Source: Phycicoccus avicenniae_A (lineage in GTDB: Bacteria; Actinomycetota; Actinomycetes; Actinomycetales; Dermatophilaceae). Taken from it: 64,000 nt of DNA. Positions 9,037 through 16,750 of the stretch are shown in pieces (the first letter of the stretch is position 1; every line of letters begins with the position of its first letter). The notes under the pieces are model-generated. The model was not told where the DNA came from. It made no database searches and was given only the letters and a program-made list of their open reading frames with translations. Location of the stretch: assembly GCF_050496545.1 (NCBI RefSeq), contig NZ_JBNVZV010000004.1, positions 62,001 through 126,000 of the forward strand, given 5' to 3'. Both the position numbers and the translations under genes were made by a program.

Positions 9037-10113
9037 CGCGAGCGCGCGGCCGCGACCGGCCGCCTCGAGGGCCGTGGCGACCCGCTCGGCCGCGTGCCCG
9101 TCCCCGTACGGCGTGGCGTCCGTGGCCTGCGGGGCGGGGCGGGCCACGGCCTCCGCGAGACCGGACACCCCGCCGGCGAGGACGTTCCATCCGAGGTCGA
9201 CCGTCTCGGTCCACTCGGTCTCGGTGCGGACCGTCGTGCACGGCACCCGCAGCAGGAACGCCTCCTTCTGCAGCCCCCCGGAGTCCGTGATGACCCCGGC
9301 GCTGTCCATGGCGGCCCGGATGAGCGCCGGGTAGGGGAGCGGGTCGGTGGCGACGACGGCGCCGCGCGAGAGGTCGAGCGACTGCTCGGCGGCACGGGCC
9401 CGCAGGCGGGGGTGGGCCAGGAGGACGACGGGGGCGTCGAGCCCGGCGAGCTCGTCGACGATGGCGCGGAGCCGCTGCGGGTCGTCGGTGTTCTCGGCGC
9501 GGTGGAGCGTGGCGACGTAGTAGCGCTGCGCCGGGTCGACCCCGCCGGGGAGCACGTTCTCGGTGCCGGCGACGGCGTCGCGGACCGTCAGGAGGACGTC
9601 GGTCATGACGTCACCCACGAGCACGCTGACGTCGGCGAGGCCCTCGGCGGCGAGGTGGCCCAGGGCGACCTCGGTGGGGGCCAGGCACAGGTCGGCGGCG
9701 TGGTCGGTGAGCACCCGGTTGTGCTCCTCGGGCATCCGCCGGTTGAACGACCGCAGGCCGGCCTCGAGGTGGGCCAGCGGCAGGTGCATCTTCACCGCGG
9801 ACAGCGCACCGGCGATGGTCGAGTTGGTGTCGCCGTAGACGAGGACCCAGTCCGGGCGGTGCTCCTCGAGGACGCCGTCCATGGCGGCGAGCATCGCCCC
9901 GGTCTGGCGCCCGTGGGTGTCCGAGCCCACCGCGAGGTGGGTGTCCGGCGCGGGGATGCCCAGGTCCGTGAAGAACACGTCGGACATGGCCACGTCGTAG
10001 TGCTGCCCGGTGTGGACGATGACGTGCTCGTGGCCGGCCGCGCGCAGGGCGGTGGCGACGGGGGCGAGCTTGACGAACTGGGGACGTGCGCCGACGACGC
10101 TGAGCACCTTCAC
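9034..10113 (-). CDS. UDP-sugar 2-epimerase, WecB/WbpI family (probably WbpI-type)
   Basis: 359 aa, the usual length. KVLSVVGARPQFVKLAP opens the first Rossmann domain; HTGQHYD, YGDTNSTIAGAL, HLEAGLRSFNRRMPEEHNR and ITDSGGLQKEA are hydrolysing/non-hydrolysing 2-epimerase signatures. The SFNxxMPEE version is closer to what I recall of WbpI-type epimerases acting on UDP-2,3-diacetamido-glucuronate than to classical WecB. That fits the WbpA/D/E/B set at 1-2923 and would yield UDP-ManNAc(3NAc)A. GTG 10113 is chosen because TACAGT lies 8 bases upstream; GTG 10119 is in frame and would add two residues. The exact substrate is inferred; the family is certain. Confidence 0.88.
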   Translation of the reverse strand: MKVLSVVGARPQFVKLAPVATALRAAGHEHVIVHTGQHYDVAMSDVFFTDLGIPAPDTHLAVGSDTHGRQTGAMLAAMDGVLEEHRPDWVLVYGDTNSTIAGALSAVKMHLPLAHLEAGLRSFNRRMPEEHNRVLTDHAADLCLAPTEVALGHLAAEGLADVSVLVGDVMTDVLLTVRDAVAGTENVLPGGVDPAQRYYVATLHRAENTDDPQRLRAIVDELAGLDAPVVLLAHPRLRARAAEQSLDLSRGAVVATDPLPYPALIRAAMDSAGVITDSGGLQKEAFLLRVPCTTVRTETEWTETVDLGWNVLAGGVSGLAEAVARPAPQATDATPYGDGHAAERVATALEAAGRGRALA

Positions 10114-10121
10114 GGACACGG

Positions 10122-10127
10122 ACTGTA
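10122..10127 (-). promoter_or_regulatory. -10 element TACAGT for the 2-epimerase gene
   Basis: TACAGT lies 8 bases before GTG 10113, with no Shine-Dalgarno between. This is the leaderless arrangement seen at other genes here. Confidence 0.45.
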
Positions 10128-10162
10128 CCGAGGGCCCGGACCCGCGCCGAATCCACGACGGC

Positions 10163-10190
10163 GGCCCGCACGCCCGAGGCGGTGCGGGCC
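10163..10190 (-). terminator. Intrinsic hairpin after the FG-GAP gene
   Basis: GGCCCGCAC and GTGCGGGCC form a perfect 9-bp stem with a 10-base loop, 35 bases beyond the stop at 10225. There is no U-tract, which is common for actinobacterial terminators. It would insulate the epimerase promoter downstream. Confidence 0.6.
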
Positions 10191-10224
10191 ACCCGTCGCG
10201 ACCACGGGACCGCCCGGCTCCGAC

Positions 10225-12411
10225 TCAGCCGGTGATGGTGTAGGACGACCAGCCGGTTCCGACGAGGAAGACGTAGTTGCTGTTCATCACGCCGTCCCCG
10301 ACGCTGTCGTAGTCGAGGAGCTGGCCGGTGCTCGTCTTGGTGAACAGGGCGTTGACGCCGCCCCAGACCTCCACGGCGGCGAAGCCGAACCGGGCGTCCC
10401 AGCCCCTGCCGAGCACGCTGCGCGTCCCGAACCCGCCGCTGCCGTTGCCCGGGTACAGGTAGAGCACACCGGAGCGGTCGCGGGCCAGGAGGTCGGTCCG
10501 GCCGTCGTAGTTCCAGTCGCCCGGGCCGATGATCGCGTTGAAGATGCTCCAGCCGCTGCCGATCTGCCGGCGCGGGAGGACACCTCCGGTGCCGCTGCCC
10601 GGGTAGAGCCAGAGGCGGCCGGCCGAGTCGCGCGCGATGAGGTCGGCGCGGCCGTCACCGTCGAAGTCGCCGGTGCCGAGCACCGCGTAGGACGACCACC
10701 CCGTGCCGATCTTGACCCTGCTGGCCATCGCGAACCCGCCCCGGCCCGGGTAGAACCACAGGTTCCCGCTGGAGTCGACGGCCACGAGGTCGCCGTGCCG
10801 GTCGCCGTTCAGGTCGCCGATGGTCACGACCTGGCGCATGACGTTCCAGCCGCTGCCGATCCGACCGCGCGGCTCGAAGTCCTGGTTCAGGTCCGCGGAG
10901 AGCGGATACGAGTAGAGGACACCGGTGCTGGACCGGGCGATGATGTCGTGGTTGGCCGAGCCGCCGAAGTCCGAGCTGCCGGCCGAGAACGGTGTGCGCA
11001 GGTCGAACCCCTGGAAGCCCGGGGAGCTGCCGTCGAAGGTGCCGCCGACCAAGGTCGCCTCACCGACGGCGTTCGGCGTGTTTGGGACCGCGAACACCGA
11101 CCAGAGGAACCCGCCCGCGTTGTTCGGGTCCGGGTCGGGGTAGCGGATGAAGTGGTAGACCGTCCCGTCCGGCGTCATGACCGGCCACCGGACGTCGCTG
11201 CTCGGGTAGGTCTGGCGGGTGTCGATGGTGCCGTCGGGGGCGAGGACCTTGACCGTGGCCTCGGTCGAGGTGTTCGTCGCGAAGAGGATCGAGCCGTCCC
11301 GCAGGCCCGTGGGGTCGATACCGCCGCCCGTCCCGGCGAGCAGGGTGCGCGCCCCGGTGGAGGCGTCGACGCGCACGAGCCCGCCGCCGGGGGCGAGGTC
11401 GGCGGCGACGAGCGTGGTCGACGGCGTCGCGAGCAGGCTGTCGACCCAGTCCGGCGTGGAGAGGCCGGCCGAGGACGGCACGAGCCGTGGGGTGTGGGTG
11501 CCCCACACCGGGATGGTGTAGAGCCCCTTGGAGACCGAGGCGTCGGTGGGGTCGACGGCGCCGGCGACGATGCGCTGGCCGTCGGGGGAGAAGGCCGGCT
11601 CGTCGAGGGCCGTCCCGGCCGGGGAGGCCACCCGCCAGAGGACCGCCCCCGTGCGGGCCACCCGCACGGTCAGCTGCGTGCCCGCACCGGTGCCCTCGAG
11701 CCCGGCCACGAGGCGGCCGTCGGCCGAGAACGTCGGGCGCGCCATGGCGCCGTCCCAGGCCTTGAAGGCGAAGCCGAACTCGTCCTGCTCGTACACCGCA
11801 CTGTTGCCGGCGAAGAAGAGGTCGGGGTAACCGGTCCCGTCCACGCTGCTCATCGACCACCACCCGCCGTCGGACGGCGTGCGGCAGGTGACCTTCGCGC
11901 TGCCGACGGTGGCGGTGACGAACCACGCGGCCGAGCCCATCGGGTTCTGACCCGTGTCGCGGAAGCTCGTGGTGCCTCCGGGGAGCGCCGAGCCGATGGT
12001 GCGGGCGCTGCCCCCGAAGCGCTGGCGGGAGACGCTGATGCTCGTGGCGTTGTCGACGGGGTTCCAGACCACGTACGTACGGTCGAGGGTCTGGGTGACA
12101 CCGACCTTCATGGCGTCGCAGGTGGCGGCGACCGACGGTGTGCTCGGGGCCACGCCGGCGGCGCCGGGCGCCTCGAGGGTGCGGGAGGCCTTGCGGGCAC
12201 CGGGGGCGGCCGACGCGTGCGCGGCACCGAGGACGCGCCCCCCGGTGGAGGCGTCGTCGGCCGCGAGGGCCCGGACGAGGTCGGCTCGGGGGTCGGCGGG
12301 GCGGGCGGCGCCGACGGCCGGCGTGGTGCTCACGGCGCCGGCGACGAGCGTGCCGGCGACGGCGGCGGCGAGCAGGACGCGGGCGCGGCCGCGTGCAGAG
12401 GTGGTGGTCAT
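10225..12411 (-). CDS. Secreted protein with beta-propeller-like region and FG-GAP/VCBS repeats
   Basis: 728 aa. A Tat/Sec-like leader (SARGRARVLLAAAVAGTLVAGAV, cleavage probably after an AxA near residue 35) is followed by an alanine/proline linker. A central part about 170-480 has WD40/TolB-like blades (FSADGRLVAGLEG, FSPDGQRIVAG, WPVMTPDGTVYHF). A C-terminal part about 500-728 has five or more FG-GAP blades of the form GDxxGDGRxDLxARDxxGxLWLYPGxGxGGF, each linked by a GSGW/GTGW phrase. No catalytic motif was found. The same blades occur in two other proteins of the window. Likely an extracellular or wall-associated protein; carbohydrate or calcium binding is only a possibility. ATG 12411 has a GGGGGA upstream. 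Confidence 0.8.
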   Translation of the reverse strand: MTTTSARGRARVLLAAAVAGTLVAGAVSTTPAVGAARPADPRADLVRALAADDASTGGRVLGAAHASAAPGARKASRTLEAPGAAGVAPSTPSVAATCDAMKVGVTQTLDRTYVVWNPVDNATSISVSRQRFGGSARTIGSALPGGTTSFRDTGQNPMGSAAWFVTATVGSAKVTCRTPSDGGWWSMSSVDGTGYPDLFFAGNSAVYEQDEFGFAFKAWDGAMARPTFSADGRLVAGLEGTGAGTQLTVRVARTGAVLWRVASPAGTALDEPAFSPDGQRIVAGAVDPTDASVSKGLYTIPVWGTHTPRLVPSSAGLSTPDWVDSLLATPSTTLVAADLAPGGGLVRVDASTGARTLLAGTGGGIDPTGLRDGSILFATNTSTEATVKVLAPDGTIDTRQTYPSSDVRWPVMTPDGTVYHFIRYPDPDPNNAGGFLWSVFAVPNTPNAVGEATLVGGTFDGSSPGFQGFDLRTPFSAGSSDFGGSANHDIIARSSTGVLYSYPLSADLNQDFEPRGRIGSGWNVMRQVVTIGDLNGDRHGDLVAVDSSGNLWFYPGRGGFAMASRVKIGTGWSSYAVLGTGDFDGDGRADLIARDSAGRLWLYPGSGTGGVLPRRQIGSGWSIFNAIIGPGDWNYDGRTDLLARDRSGVLYLYPGNGSGGFGTRSVLGRGWDARFGFAAVEVWGGVNALFTKTSTGQLLDYDSVGDGVMNSNYVFLVGTGWSSYTITG

Positions 12412-12539
12412 GGGACGTCCCCCGGGGGGTCAGGTGATGGCGGCTGCCGAGGGCAATGTAGGACGGCGGGGCCCGCCGCGACCACGGTTTGTGCGAAAAC
12501 TCGCAGGAGGTGGGTCGTCGGCGCTTTCGTACCCGCGAG

Positions 12540-12545
12540 TAACGT
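12540..12545 (+). promoter_or_regulatory. -10 element TAACGT for the acyl-CoA dehydrogenase
   Basis: TAACGT lies 7 bases before ATG 12553. The region 12412-12552 is the divergent promoter space with the FG-GAP gene and holds no other recognisable feature. Confidence 0.5.
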
Positions 12546-12552
12546 GTCCCGC

Positions 12553-13719
12553 ATGACTGGCAACCGCGACTTCGACACCTACCGGCTCTCCGAGGACCAC
12601 GAGGCGATCCGCGAGGCGGTCCGTGCGGTGGCCGAGGACAAGATCGCGCCGTTCGCGGCGGCCGTCGACGAGGAGTCGCGCTACCCGCAGGAGGCCCACG
12701 ACGCGCTCGTCGCCTCGGACTTCTTCGCGCCGCACGTCGCCGAGGAGTTCGGCGGGGTCGGCGCCGACGCGCTCGCGGTCTGCCTCGTCATCGAGGAGGT
12801 CGCCCGGGTCTGCGCCTCGTCCTCGCTCATCCCCGCCGTGAACAAGCTGGGCTCGATGCCGCTCGTCATCGCCGGGTCCGACGAGGTCAGGAAGCGCTAC
12901 CTCACGCCGCTGGCTGCGGGGGAGTCGACGTTCTCCTACGGCCTCTCCGAGCGCGAGGCGGGGTCCGACACCGCCGCCATGAAGTGCAAGGCCGTGCGCG
13001 ACGGCGACGACTGGGTGCTCTCGGGCCAGAAGTCCTGGATCACGAACGCCGGTGTGTCCGAGTACTACACGGTCCTGGCGGTCACCGACCCCGACGGTCC
13101 GCGCGGCAACAACATCACGGCCTTCGTGGTCGAGAAGTCCGACGAGGGGTTCTCCTTCGGTGAGAAGGAGCGCAAGCTCGGCATCAAGGGCTCGCCCACC
13201 CGTGAGCTGCACTTCGACCGCTGCCGCATCCCCGGCGACCGCGTCGTCGGCGAGGTCGGGGCCGGCCTCAAGATCGCGCTGGCGACCCTCGACCACACCC
13301 GCGTGACGATCGGCGCGCAGGCGGTCGGCATCGCGCAGGGTGCCCTCGACCAGGCGGTGGCCTACGTCAAGGAGCGCAAGCAGTTCGGCAAGAACATCGC
13401 CGAGTTCCAGGGCGTGCAGTTCATGCTCGCCGACATGGCGATGCAGCTCGAGGCCGCCCGCCAGCTGGTCTACGTCGCGGCCGCCAAGTCCGAGCGCGGC
13501 GACGCCGACCTCCCGTTCTTCGGCGCCGCCGCCAAGGCCTACGCGAGCGACGTCGCGATGCAGGTGACCACCGACGCCGTCCAGCTGCTCGGTGGCGCCG
13601 GGTACACGCGCGACTTCCCGCTCGAGCGGATGATGCGCGACGCCAAGATCACCCAGATCTACGAGGGCACCAACCAGGTCCAGCGGATCGTGATGGCGCG
13701 CCAGCTGCTCAAGGGCTGA
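12553..13719 (+). CDS. Acyl-CoA dehydrogenase
   Basis: 388 aa, normal length. Three-domain FAD flavoprotein: helical N-domain to about 120, beta-domain with YGLSEREAGSDTAAM and KSWITNAG, and C-terminal helical domain with RKQFGKNIAEFQGVQFMLADM, RDAKITQIYEGTNQVQR and Glu371 in YEGT, the catalytic base of most short/branched-chain members. It oxidises an acyl-CoA to the 2-enoyl-CoA and passes electrons to ETF. The frame is open far upstream, but ATG 12553 is fixed by the start of homology and a TAACGT element 7 bases before it. Substrate chain length cannot be read from sequence. A small hypothetical gene follows. Confidence 0.93.
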   Translation: MTGNRDFDTYRLSEDHEAIREAVRAVAEDKIAPFAAAVDEESRYPQEAHDALVASDFFAPHVAEEFGGVGADALAVCLVIEEVARVCASSSLIPAVNKLGSMPLVIAGSDEVRKRYLTPLAAGESTFSYGLSEREAGSDTAAMKCKAVRDGDDWVLSGQKSWITNAGVSEYYTVLAVTDPDGPRGNNITAFVVEKSDEGFSFGEKERKLGIKGSPTRELHFDRCRIPGDRVVGEVGAGLKIALATLDHTRVTIGAQAVGIAQGALDQAVAYVKERKQFGKNIAEFQGVQFMLADMAMQLEAARQLVYVAAAKSERGDADLPFFGAAAKAYASDVAMQVTTDAVQLLGGAGYTRDFPLERMMRDAKITQIYEGTNQVQRIVMARQLLKG

Positions 13720-13836
13720 GGCGGGGGTCGGGGCGCGGTGGCGTCGTCCGGCGCGGTGGGCGTGCGCCACGACGTGGCGGCGTACTTGGAGCGGGCGGTC
13801 ACCCTGACGCGCCCCGGTGCCTTCCGAGGAGACCCG

Positions 13837-14085
13837 ATGACCCGTCCCACCCTGCAGTCGCTGTGCCGAGCGCTCGCCGAGGCCGACCCCGAGGGCCTCG
13901 TCGCCCTCGGTGCGCCGGACGACGAGTACCTGCCCGAGGCGGAGGCCCTCTTGGGCCTGGAGCATCTCGACGCCGACGTCGTGCGCGGAGTGTTCCAGGG
14001 GTTCTTCGGACCGGTCGCGACCACGCACCCCGACCGGTTCTGGGAGCTGCTGGCGGCGCGGTGCGAGGCCTCGCAGATAGACTGA
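13837..14085 (+). CDS. Small hypothetical protein, 82 aa
   Basis: 82 aa, acidic, no signal peptide or membrane segment. The ATG at 13837 has GAGGA six bases upstream; the frame opens at 13738 but the extra residues look non-coding. The protein is leucine/alanine rich with short predicted helices and an FQGFFGPV turn near the middle. I do not recognise the family. It follows the acyl-CoA dehydrogenase by 117 bases on the same strand and precedes the DUF222-HNH gene, without obvious functional linkage to either. Codon use matches its neighbours, so it is probably real. Confidence 0.6.
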   Translation: MTRPTLQSLCRALAEADPEGLVALGAPDDEYLPEAEALLGLEHLDADVVRGVFQGFFGPVATTHPDRFWELLAARCEASQID

Positions 14086-14157
14086 CGCGCTGGTTCACGA
14101 GCTCCGGGGTCCGAGCCGAAATGTCTGTGGTGCAGCCAAATTCGTCTGTGTAAGCCC

Positions 14158-14186
14158 TTGTCGATCGTACGTCTGTTCGGTACGAT
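14158..14186 (+). promoter_or_regulatory. Promoter of the DUF222-HNH gene with LexA-like operator in the spacer
   Basis: TTGTCG (14158-14163), a 17-bp spacer and TACGAT (14181-14186) form a near-consensus housekeeping promoter ending 5 bases before ATG 14192. Within the spacer, CGTACGTCTGTTCG (14166-14179) differs at one position from the actinobacterial SOS box CGAAC-N4-GTTCG. Overlapping it, ATCGTAC and GTACGAT (14164-14170, 14180-14186) make a 7-bp inverted repeat. Confidence 0.6.
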
Positions 14187-14191
14187 GAGGC

Positions 14192-15652
14192 ATGGACAGG
14201 GGGACGATCTCGAGCCGCATCGCGGCACTGCGCGATGAGTGCGCGCGGCTGGGTCGTGAGCTCGTGGAGTCCGGTCACGGGCTGTCGTCGGAGGACGCAT
14301 TCGCGCTCGCCGGGGAGGCGCAGGGACTGGCCAACAGTGCTGATGCCCTGGTGGCGGTGTCGGCGGCGTGGGGTGCGCGGTTCGAGACGCGGCTGTCGGG
14401 GGATGGCCCGGCGGAGCGGGTGCACCCGGTGGGGTTCGTGGACGGCATGTCGGGGGTGATGTTCTGCCTGGAGGCCGGCCTGACCGAAGGCGTGGCGGGG
14501 CGGAAGGTCACGCTCGGGGCGGTGCTGGGGCAGCGCTTCCCCCGCACGCGCGCGCTGTTGGTCGAGGGCGCCGTGGGCACCATCACCGCGCAGAAGATCG
14601 TCGACGCCTGCGCCGGTCTGGACGTGGAGGCGTGCGGTCGGGTGGATGCCGAGCTCGCGCCCCGGTTGGCGGCGTTGGACCCGGCGCGGGTGATGTCCGA
14701 GGCGCGGCGGGTGGCCACGCGGGTGGCGGCGGACCAGGTCGCGGCGCACGTGGCGTTGACGAAGACGGGGCGGCGGGTGGAGGTGTGCCCCGGCGCGGAC
14801 GGCCTGTCGGAGTGGTTCGCCTCGCTCCCGACCGCGACCTCGGCGGCGATGTGGTCGGCGGTCGAGCAGCTGGCCGGTGAGTACCGGCAGGTCGATGACT
14901 CGCTGTCGGTGCCGGAGTCCCGCGCCGACGCCCTGACCGACCTGGTGCTGCGGAGCGTGAGCGTCACCGCGCAGGTCACCCTCGGGGTTCCGGTCGTCAC
15001 GAACGAGCCTGCACCGGAGCCGATGCGGGGTGAGCGGTTCCGGGTGGACTGGGACGACGACGACACCCTGATCGACCACACCACCGGGGTCGAGACCCGC
15101 TACGGCGACCTCGACCCCGCCACCCGCGAGGAGCTCTCGTGGGTGACGATGTCGCCCGAGTCGTTCTGCGACCGGGCCGACACCATGGCCGAGGTCTCAC
15201 CGGGATTCGCGGTCTCCGGCACGCACCTCCCGAACCTCGGGTGGGTCGACCCGGCCACCCTCGCGAACCTGCTGAAGGTCCTCCCGATGGAGGTCGCGCG
15301 GGCCGTCCTGGAGGCCGAGACCGGCACCCTGGCCTCGCTGACCACCAGCGCGTACAGGCCGACCAAGGCGATCACGGACTTCGTGAAGACCCGCGACGGG
15401 ACGTGCCGGATGTGGGGCTGCACCCGGCCCGCGGAACGCTGCGACCTGGACCATGTCACGGCCTGGCCCGACGGCACCACCACGCCCACCGGCCTCGAAG
15501 ACCTCTGCCGGCGCCACCACCGGTTCAAGCAGCTCGGCCGCTGGCGACCCGTCATGTCACCCGACGGCACCATCACCTGGCACGGCCCGAACGGCCGGAC
15601 CCGCACCACCGAACCCCAGCACCGCGTGTCGGGCCCCCGCGAACGCGTGTGA
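14192..15652 (+). CDS. DUF222 / 13E12-family protein with C-terminal HNH endonuclease domain
   Basis: 486 aa. Residues about 15-330 form the all-helical DUF222 region (ALAGEAQGLANSADALVAV, EARRVATRVAADQVAAHVAL, LTDLVLRS). Residues about 395-455 are an HNH nuclease: DGTCRMWGC with zinc-type cysteines, then CDLDHVTAWPDGTTTPTGLEDLCRRHHRFKQ holding the catalytic His. This fusion is very common and multicopy in actinobacteria and includes the mycobacterial REP13E12 proteins; its biological role is unsettled. The promoter carries a LexA-like box, so DNA-damage induction is plausible. The stop codon lies inside a 52-base inverted repeat. The start is leaderless: TACGAT is 5 bases upstream. Confidence 0.9.
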   Translation: MDRGTISSRIAALRDECARLGRELVESGHGLSSEDAFALAGEAQGLANSADALVAVSAAWGARFETRLSGDGPAERVHPVGFVDGMSGVMFCLEAGLTEGVAGRKVTLGAVLGQRFPRTRALLVEGAVGTITAQKIVDACAGLDVEACGRVDAELAPRLAALDPARVMSEARRVATRVAADQVAAHVALTKTGRRVEVCPGADGLSEWFASLPTATSAAMWSAVEQLAGEYRQVDDSLSVPESRADALTDLVLRSVSVTAQVTLGVPVVTNEPAPEPMRGERFRVDWDDDDTLIDHTTGVETRYGDLDPATREELSWVTMSPESFCDRADTMAEVSPGFAVSGTHLPNLGWVDPATLANLLKVLPMEVARAVLEAETGTLASLTTSAYRPTKAITDFVKTRDGTCRMWGCTRPAERCDLDHVTAWPDGTTTPTGLEDLCRRHHRFKQLGRWRPVMSPDGTITWHGPNGRTRTTEPQHRVSGPRERV

Positions 15653-15690
15653 ACCCGCCGGGGATCCCCGGCGGGTTCACACACGTTCGC
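15639..15690. terminator. Very long inverted repeat spanning the DUF222-HNH stop codon
   Basis: The two 26-base arms (15639-15664 and 15665-15690) pair with a single mismatch; the inner 36 bases (15647-15682) are a perfect palindrome centred on GGGGATCCCC. The TGA at 15650-15652 is inside the left arm. It lies between convergent genes (the receptor gene ends at 15749), so a bidirectional terminator is the simplest reading. Confidence 0.65.
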
Positions 15691-15748
15691 TCGACCTGCA
15701 CTGCTCCACCGACGTCCGGCACGCCTCCACGCGGGCCGGGTCGCGGGG

Positions 15749-16750
15749 TCACGCCTGGCGCATGACCGCCAGGAAGGTACCGACCTCGCCCCGCAGCATC
15801 TCGGCCATCTGGGCCAGGCCCTGGCCGATCCGCGGGTCGAGCCCGTGGGCGGACTGGGCGCCGGCCTCGCTGTTGCCGTCGACGGCGTAGCGGAGGTCGT
15901 CGACCATCGGGGACATCTCCCGGACCATGCCCTGGACGGACTTGATCGCGGTGGTGCTGCGGCCGGAGACGTCGATCATCCCCTGCACCTGGTTCGTGAT
16001 GTCCTCGGTCGACTTCGCCGTGGTCTCGGCCAGCGACTTGACCTCGGAGGCGACGACGTCGAAGCCGCGGCCCGCGGTGCCGGCCCGGGCGGCCTCGATC
16101 TGGGCGTTGAGGGCGAGCAGCTTGGTCTGCGCCGCCACCGAGGAGATGAAGGCGATGACGTTCTCGATCTCCCGCGACGACCCGTCGAGGTTGGCCATCG
16201 TCGCCGTGGCGTCGTCGGCCTGGCGCACGGCGTCCTCGGCGAAGCGGCCGAGGTTGGCGGCGGTGGCCGACAGCTCGGTCGAGGCTGCGGCGACCTGCTC
16301 GGCGACGGCGAGCACCGTCTGCTCGAACTGGTCGGCCAGCTCGAGCCGCTCGGTCACGGCCGCCTTGGCCCGGCCGTCGGACTCGATCATCGCGTCACGG
16401 GCGGCGTTGATGGCGCGCGCACCGCGCAGGAACGAGCCCATGAGGCCCGCCGGCAGCACCTGGCGGTAGTAGCGGCCCTCGTTGATCGCCTCGAGGGCCC
16501 CGGTCACCTCCCGTGCGAAGGCGTCCGTGCGGTCGAGGGAGTCGTTGAGCGCGAGCCGGAGGCCGACGACCTCGGGGTGCGCCTCCTCGCCGTCGATGCT
16601 CGTGAACCGGGCCTCGGAGTCGCCCTTCGCCGCGGCCGCGGCCACCCGGTGGGCCTCGGCGAGCGCGTCGCGGAGCACCTCGACTTCGGGACGACGGCCG
16701 CTCGCGGCCTGCTTCCGTGGGGCGCGCTCGCGCCTGCTGACGATGCTCAT
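15749..16750 (-). CDS. Soluble methyl-accepting chemotaxis protein (output half of a split Aer-like receptor)
   Basis: 333 aa with no transmembrane segment. A helical, alanine-rich N-terminal part (about 1-150) leads to the MCP signalling domain (about 150-320). The hairpin tip is recognisable as AAQTKLLALNAQIEAARAG followed by GRGFDVVASEVKSLAE, the region that contacts CheA/CheW. The ATG at 16750 overlaps the stop of the PAS gene as ATGA, so the two are made together. The PAS protein plausibly supplies the sensory input that Aer-type receptors carry on the same chain. There is no CheA/CheW/CheR gene in the window. The protein is short for an MCP; a non-chemotactic signalling role is possible. 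Confidence 0.85.
   Translation of the reverse strand: MSIVSRRERAPRKQAASGRRPEVEVLRDALAEAHRVAAAAAKGDSEARFTSIDGEEAHPEVVGLRLALNDSLDRTDAFAREVTGALEAINEGRYYRQVLPAGLMGSFLRGARAINAARDAMIESDGRAKAAVTERLELADQFEQTVLAVAEQVAAASTELSATAANLGRFAEDAVRQADDATATMANLDGSSREIENVIAFISSVAAQTKLLALNAQIEAARAGTAGRGFDVVASEVKSLAETTAKSTEDITNQVQGMIDVSGRSTTAIKSVQGMVREMSPMVDDLRYAVDGNSEAGAQSAHGLDPRIGQGLAQMAEMLRGEVGTFLAVMRQA

Noticed and set aside
8920..12552. Very long open frame upstream of and in frame with the acyl-CoA dehydrogenase
   Set aside because: It is antisense to the epimerase and the FG-GAP gene, with arginine/glycine-rich shadow composition. The dehydrogenase fold begins at ATG 12553.
15641..15655. Second LexA-like box in the 52-base palindrome (CGAAC near 15640)
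   Set aside because: The second half reads GTGAA, not GTTCG. The dyad is better explained by the long palindrome itself.
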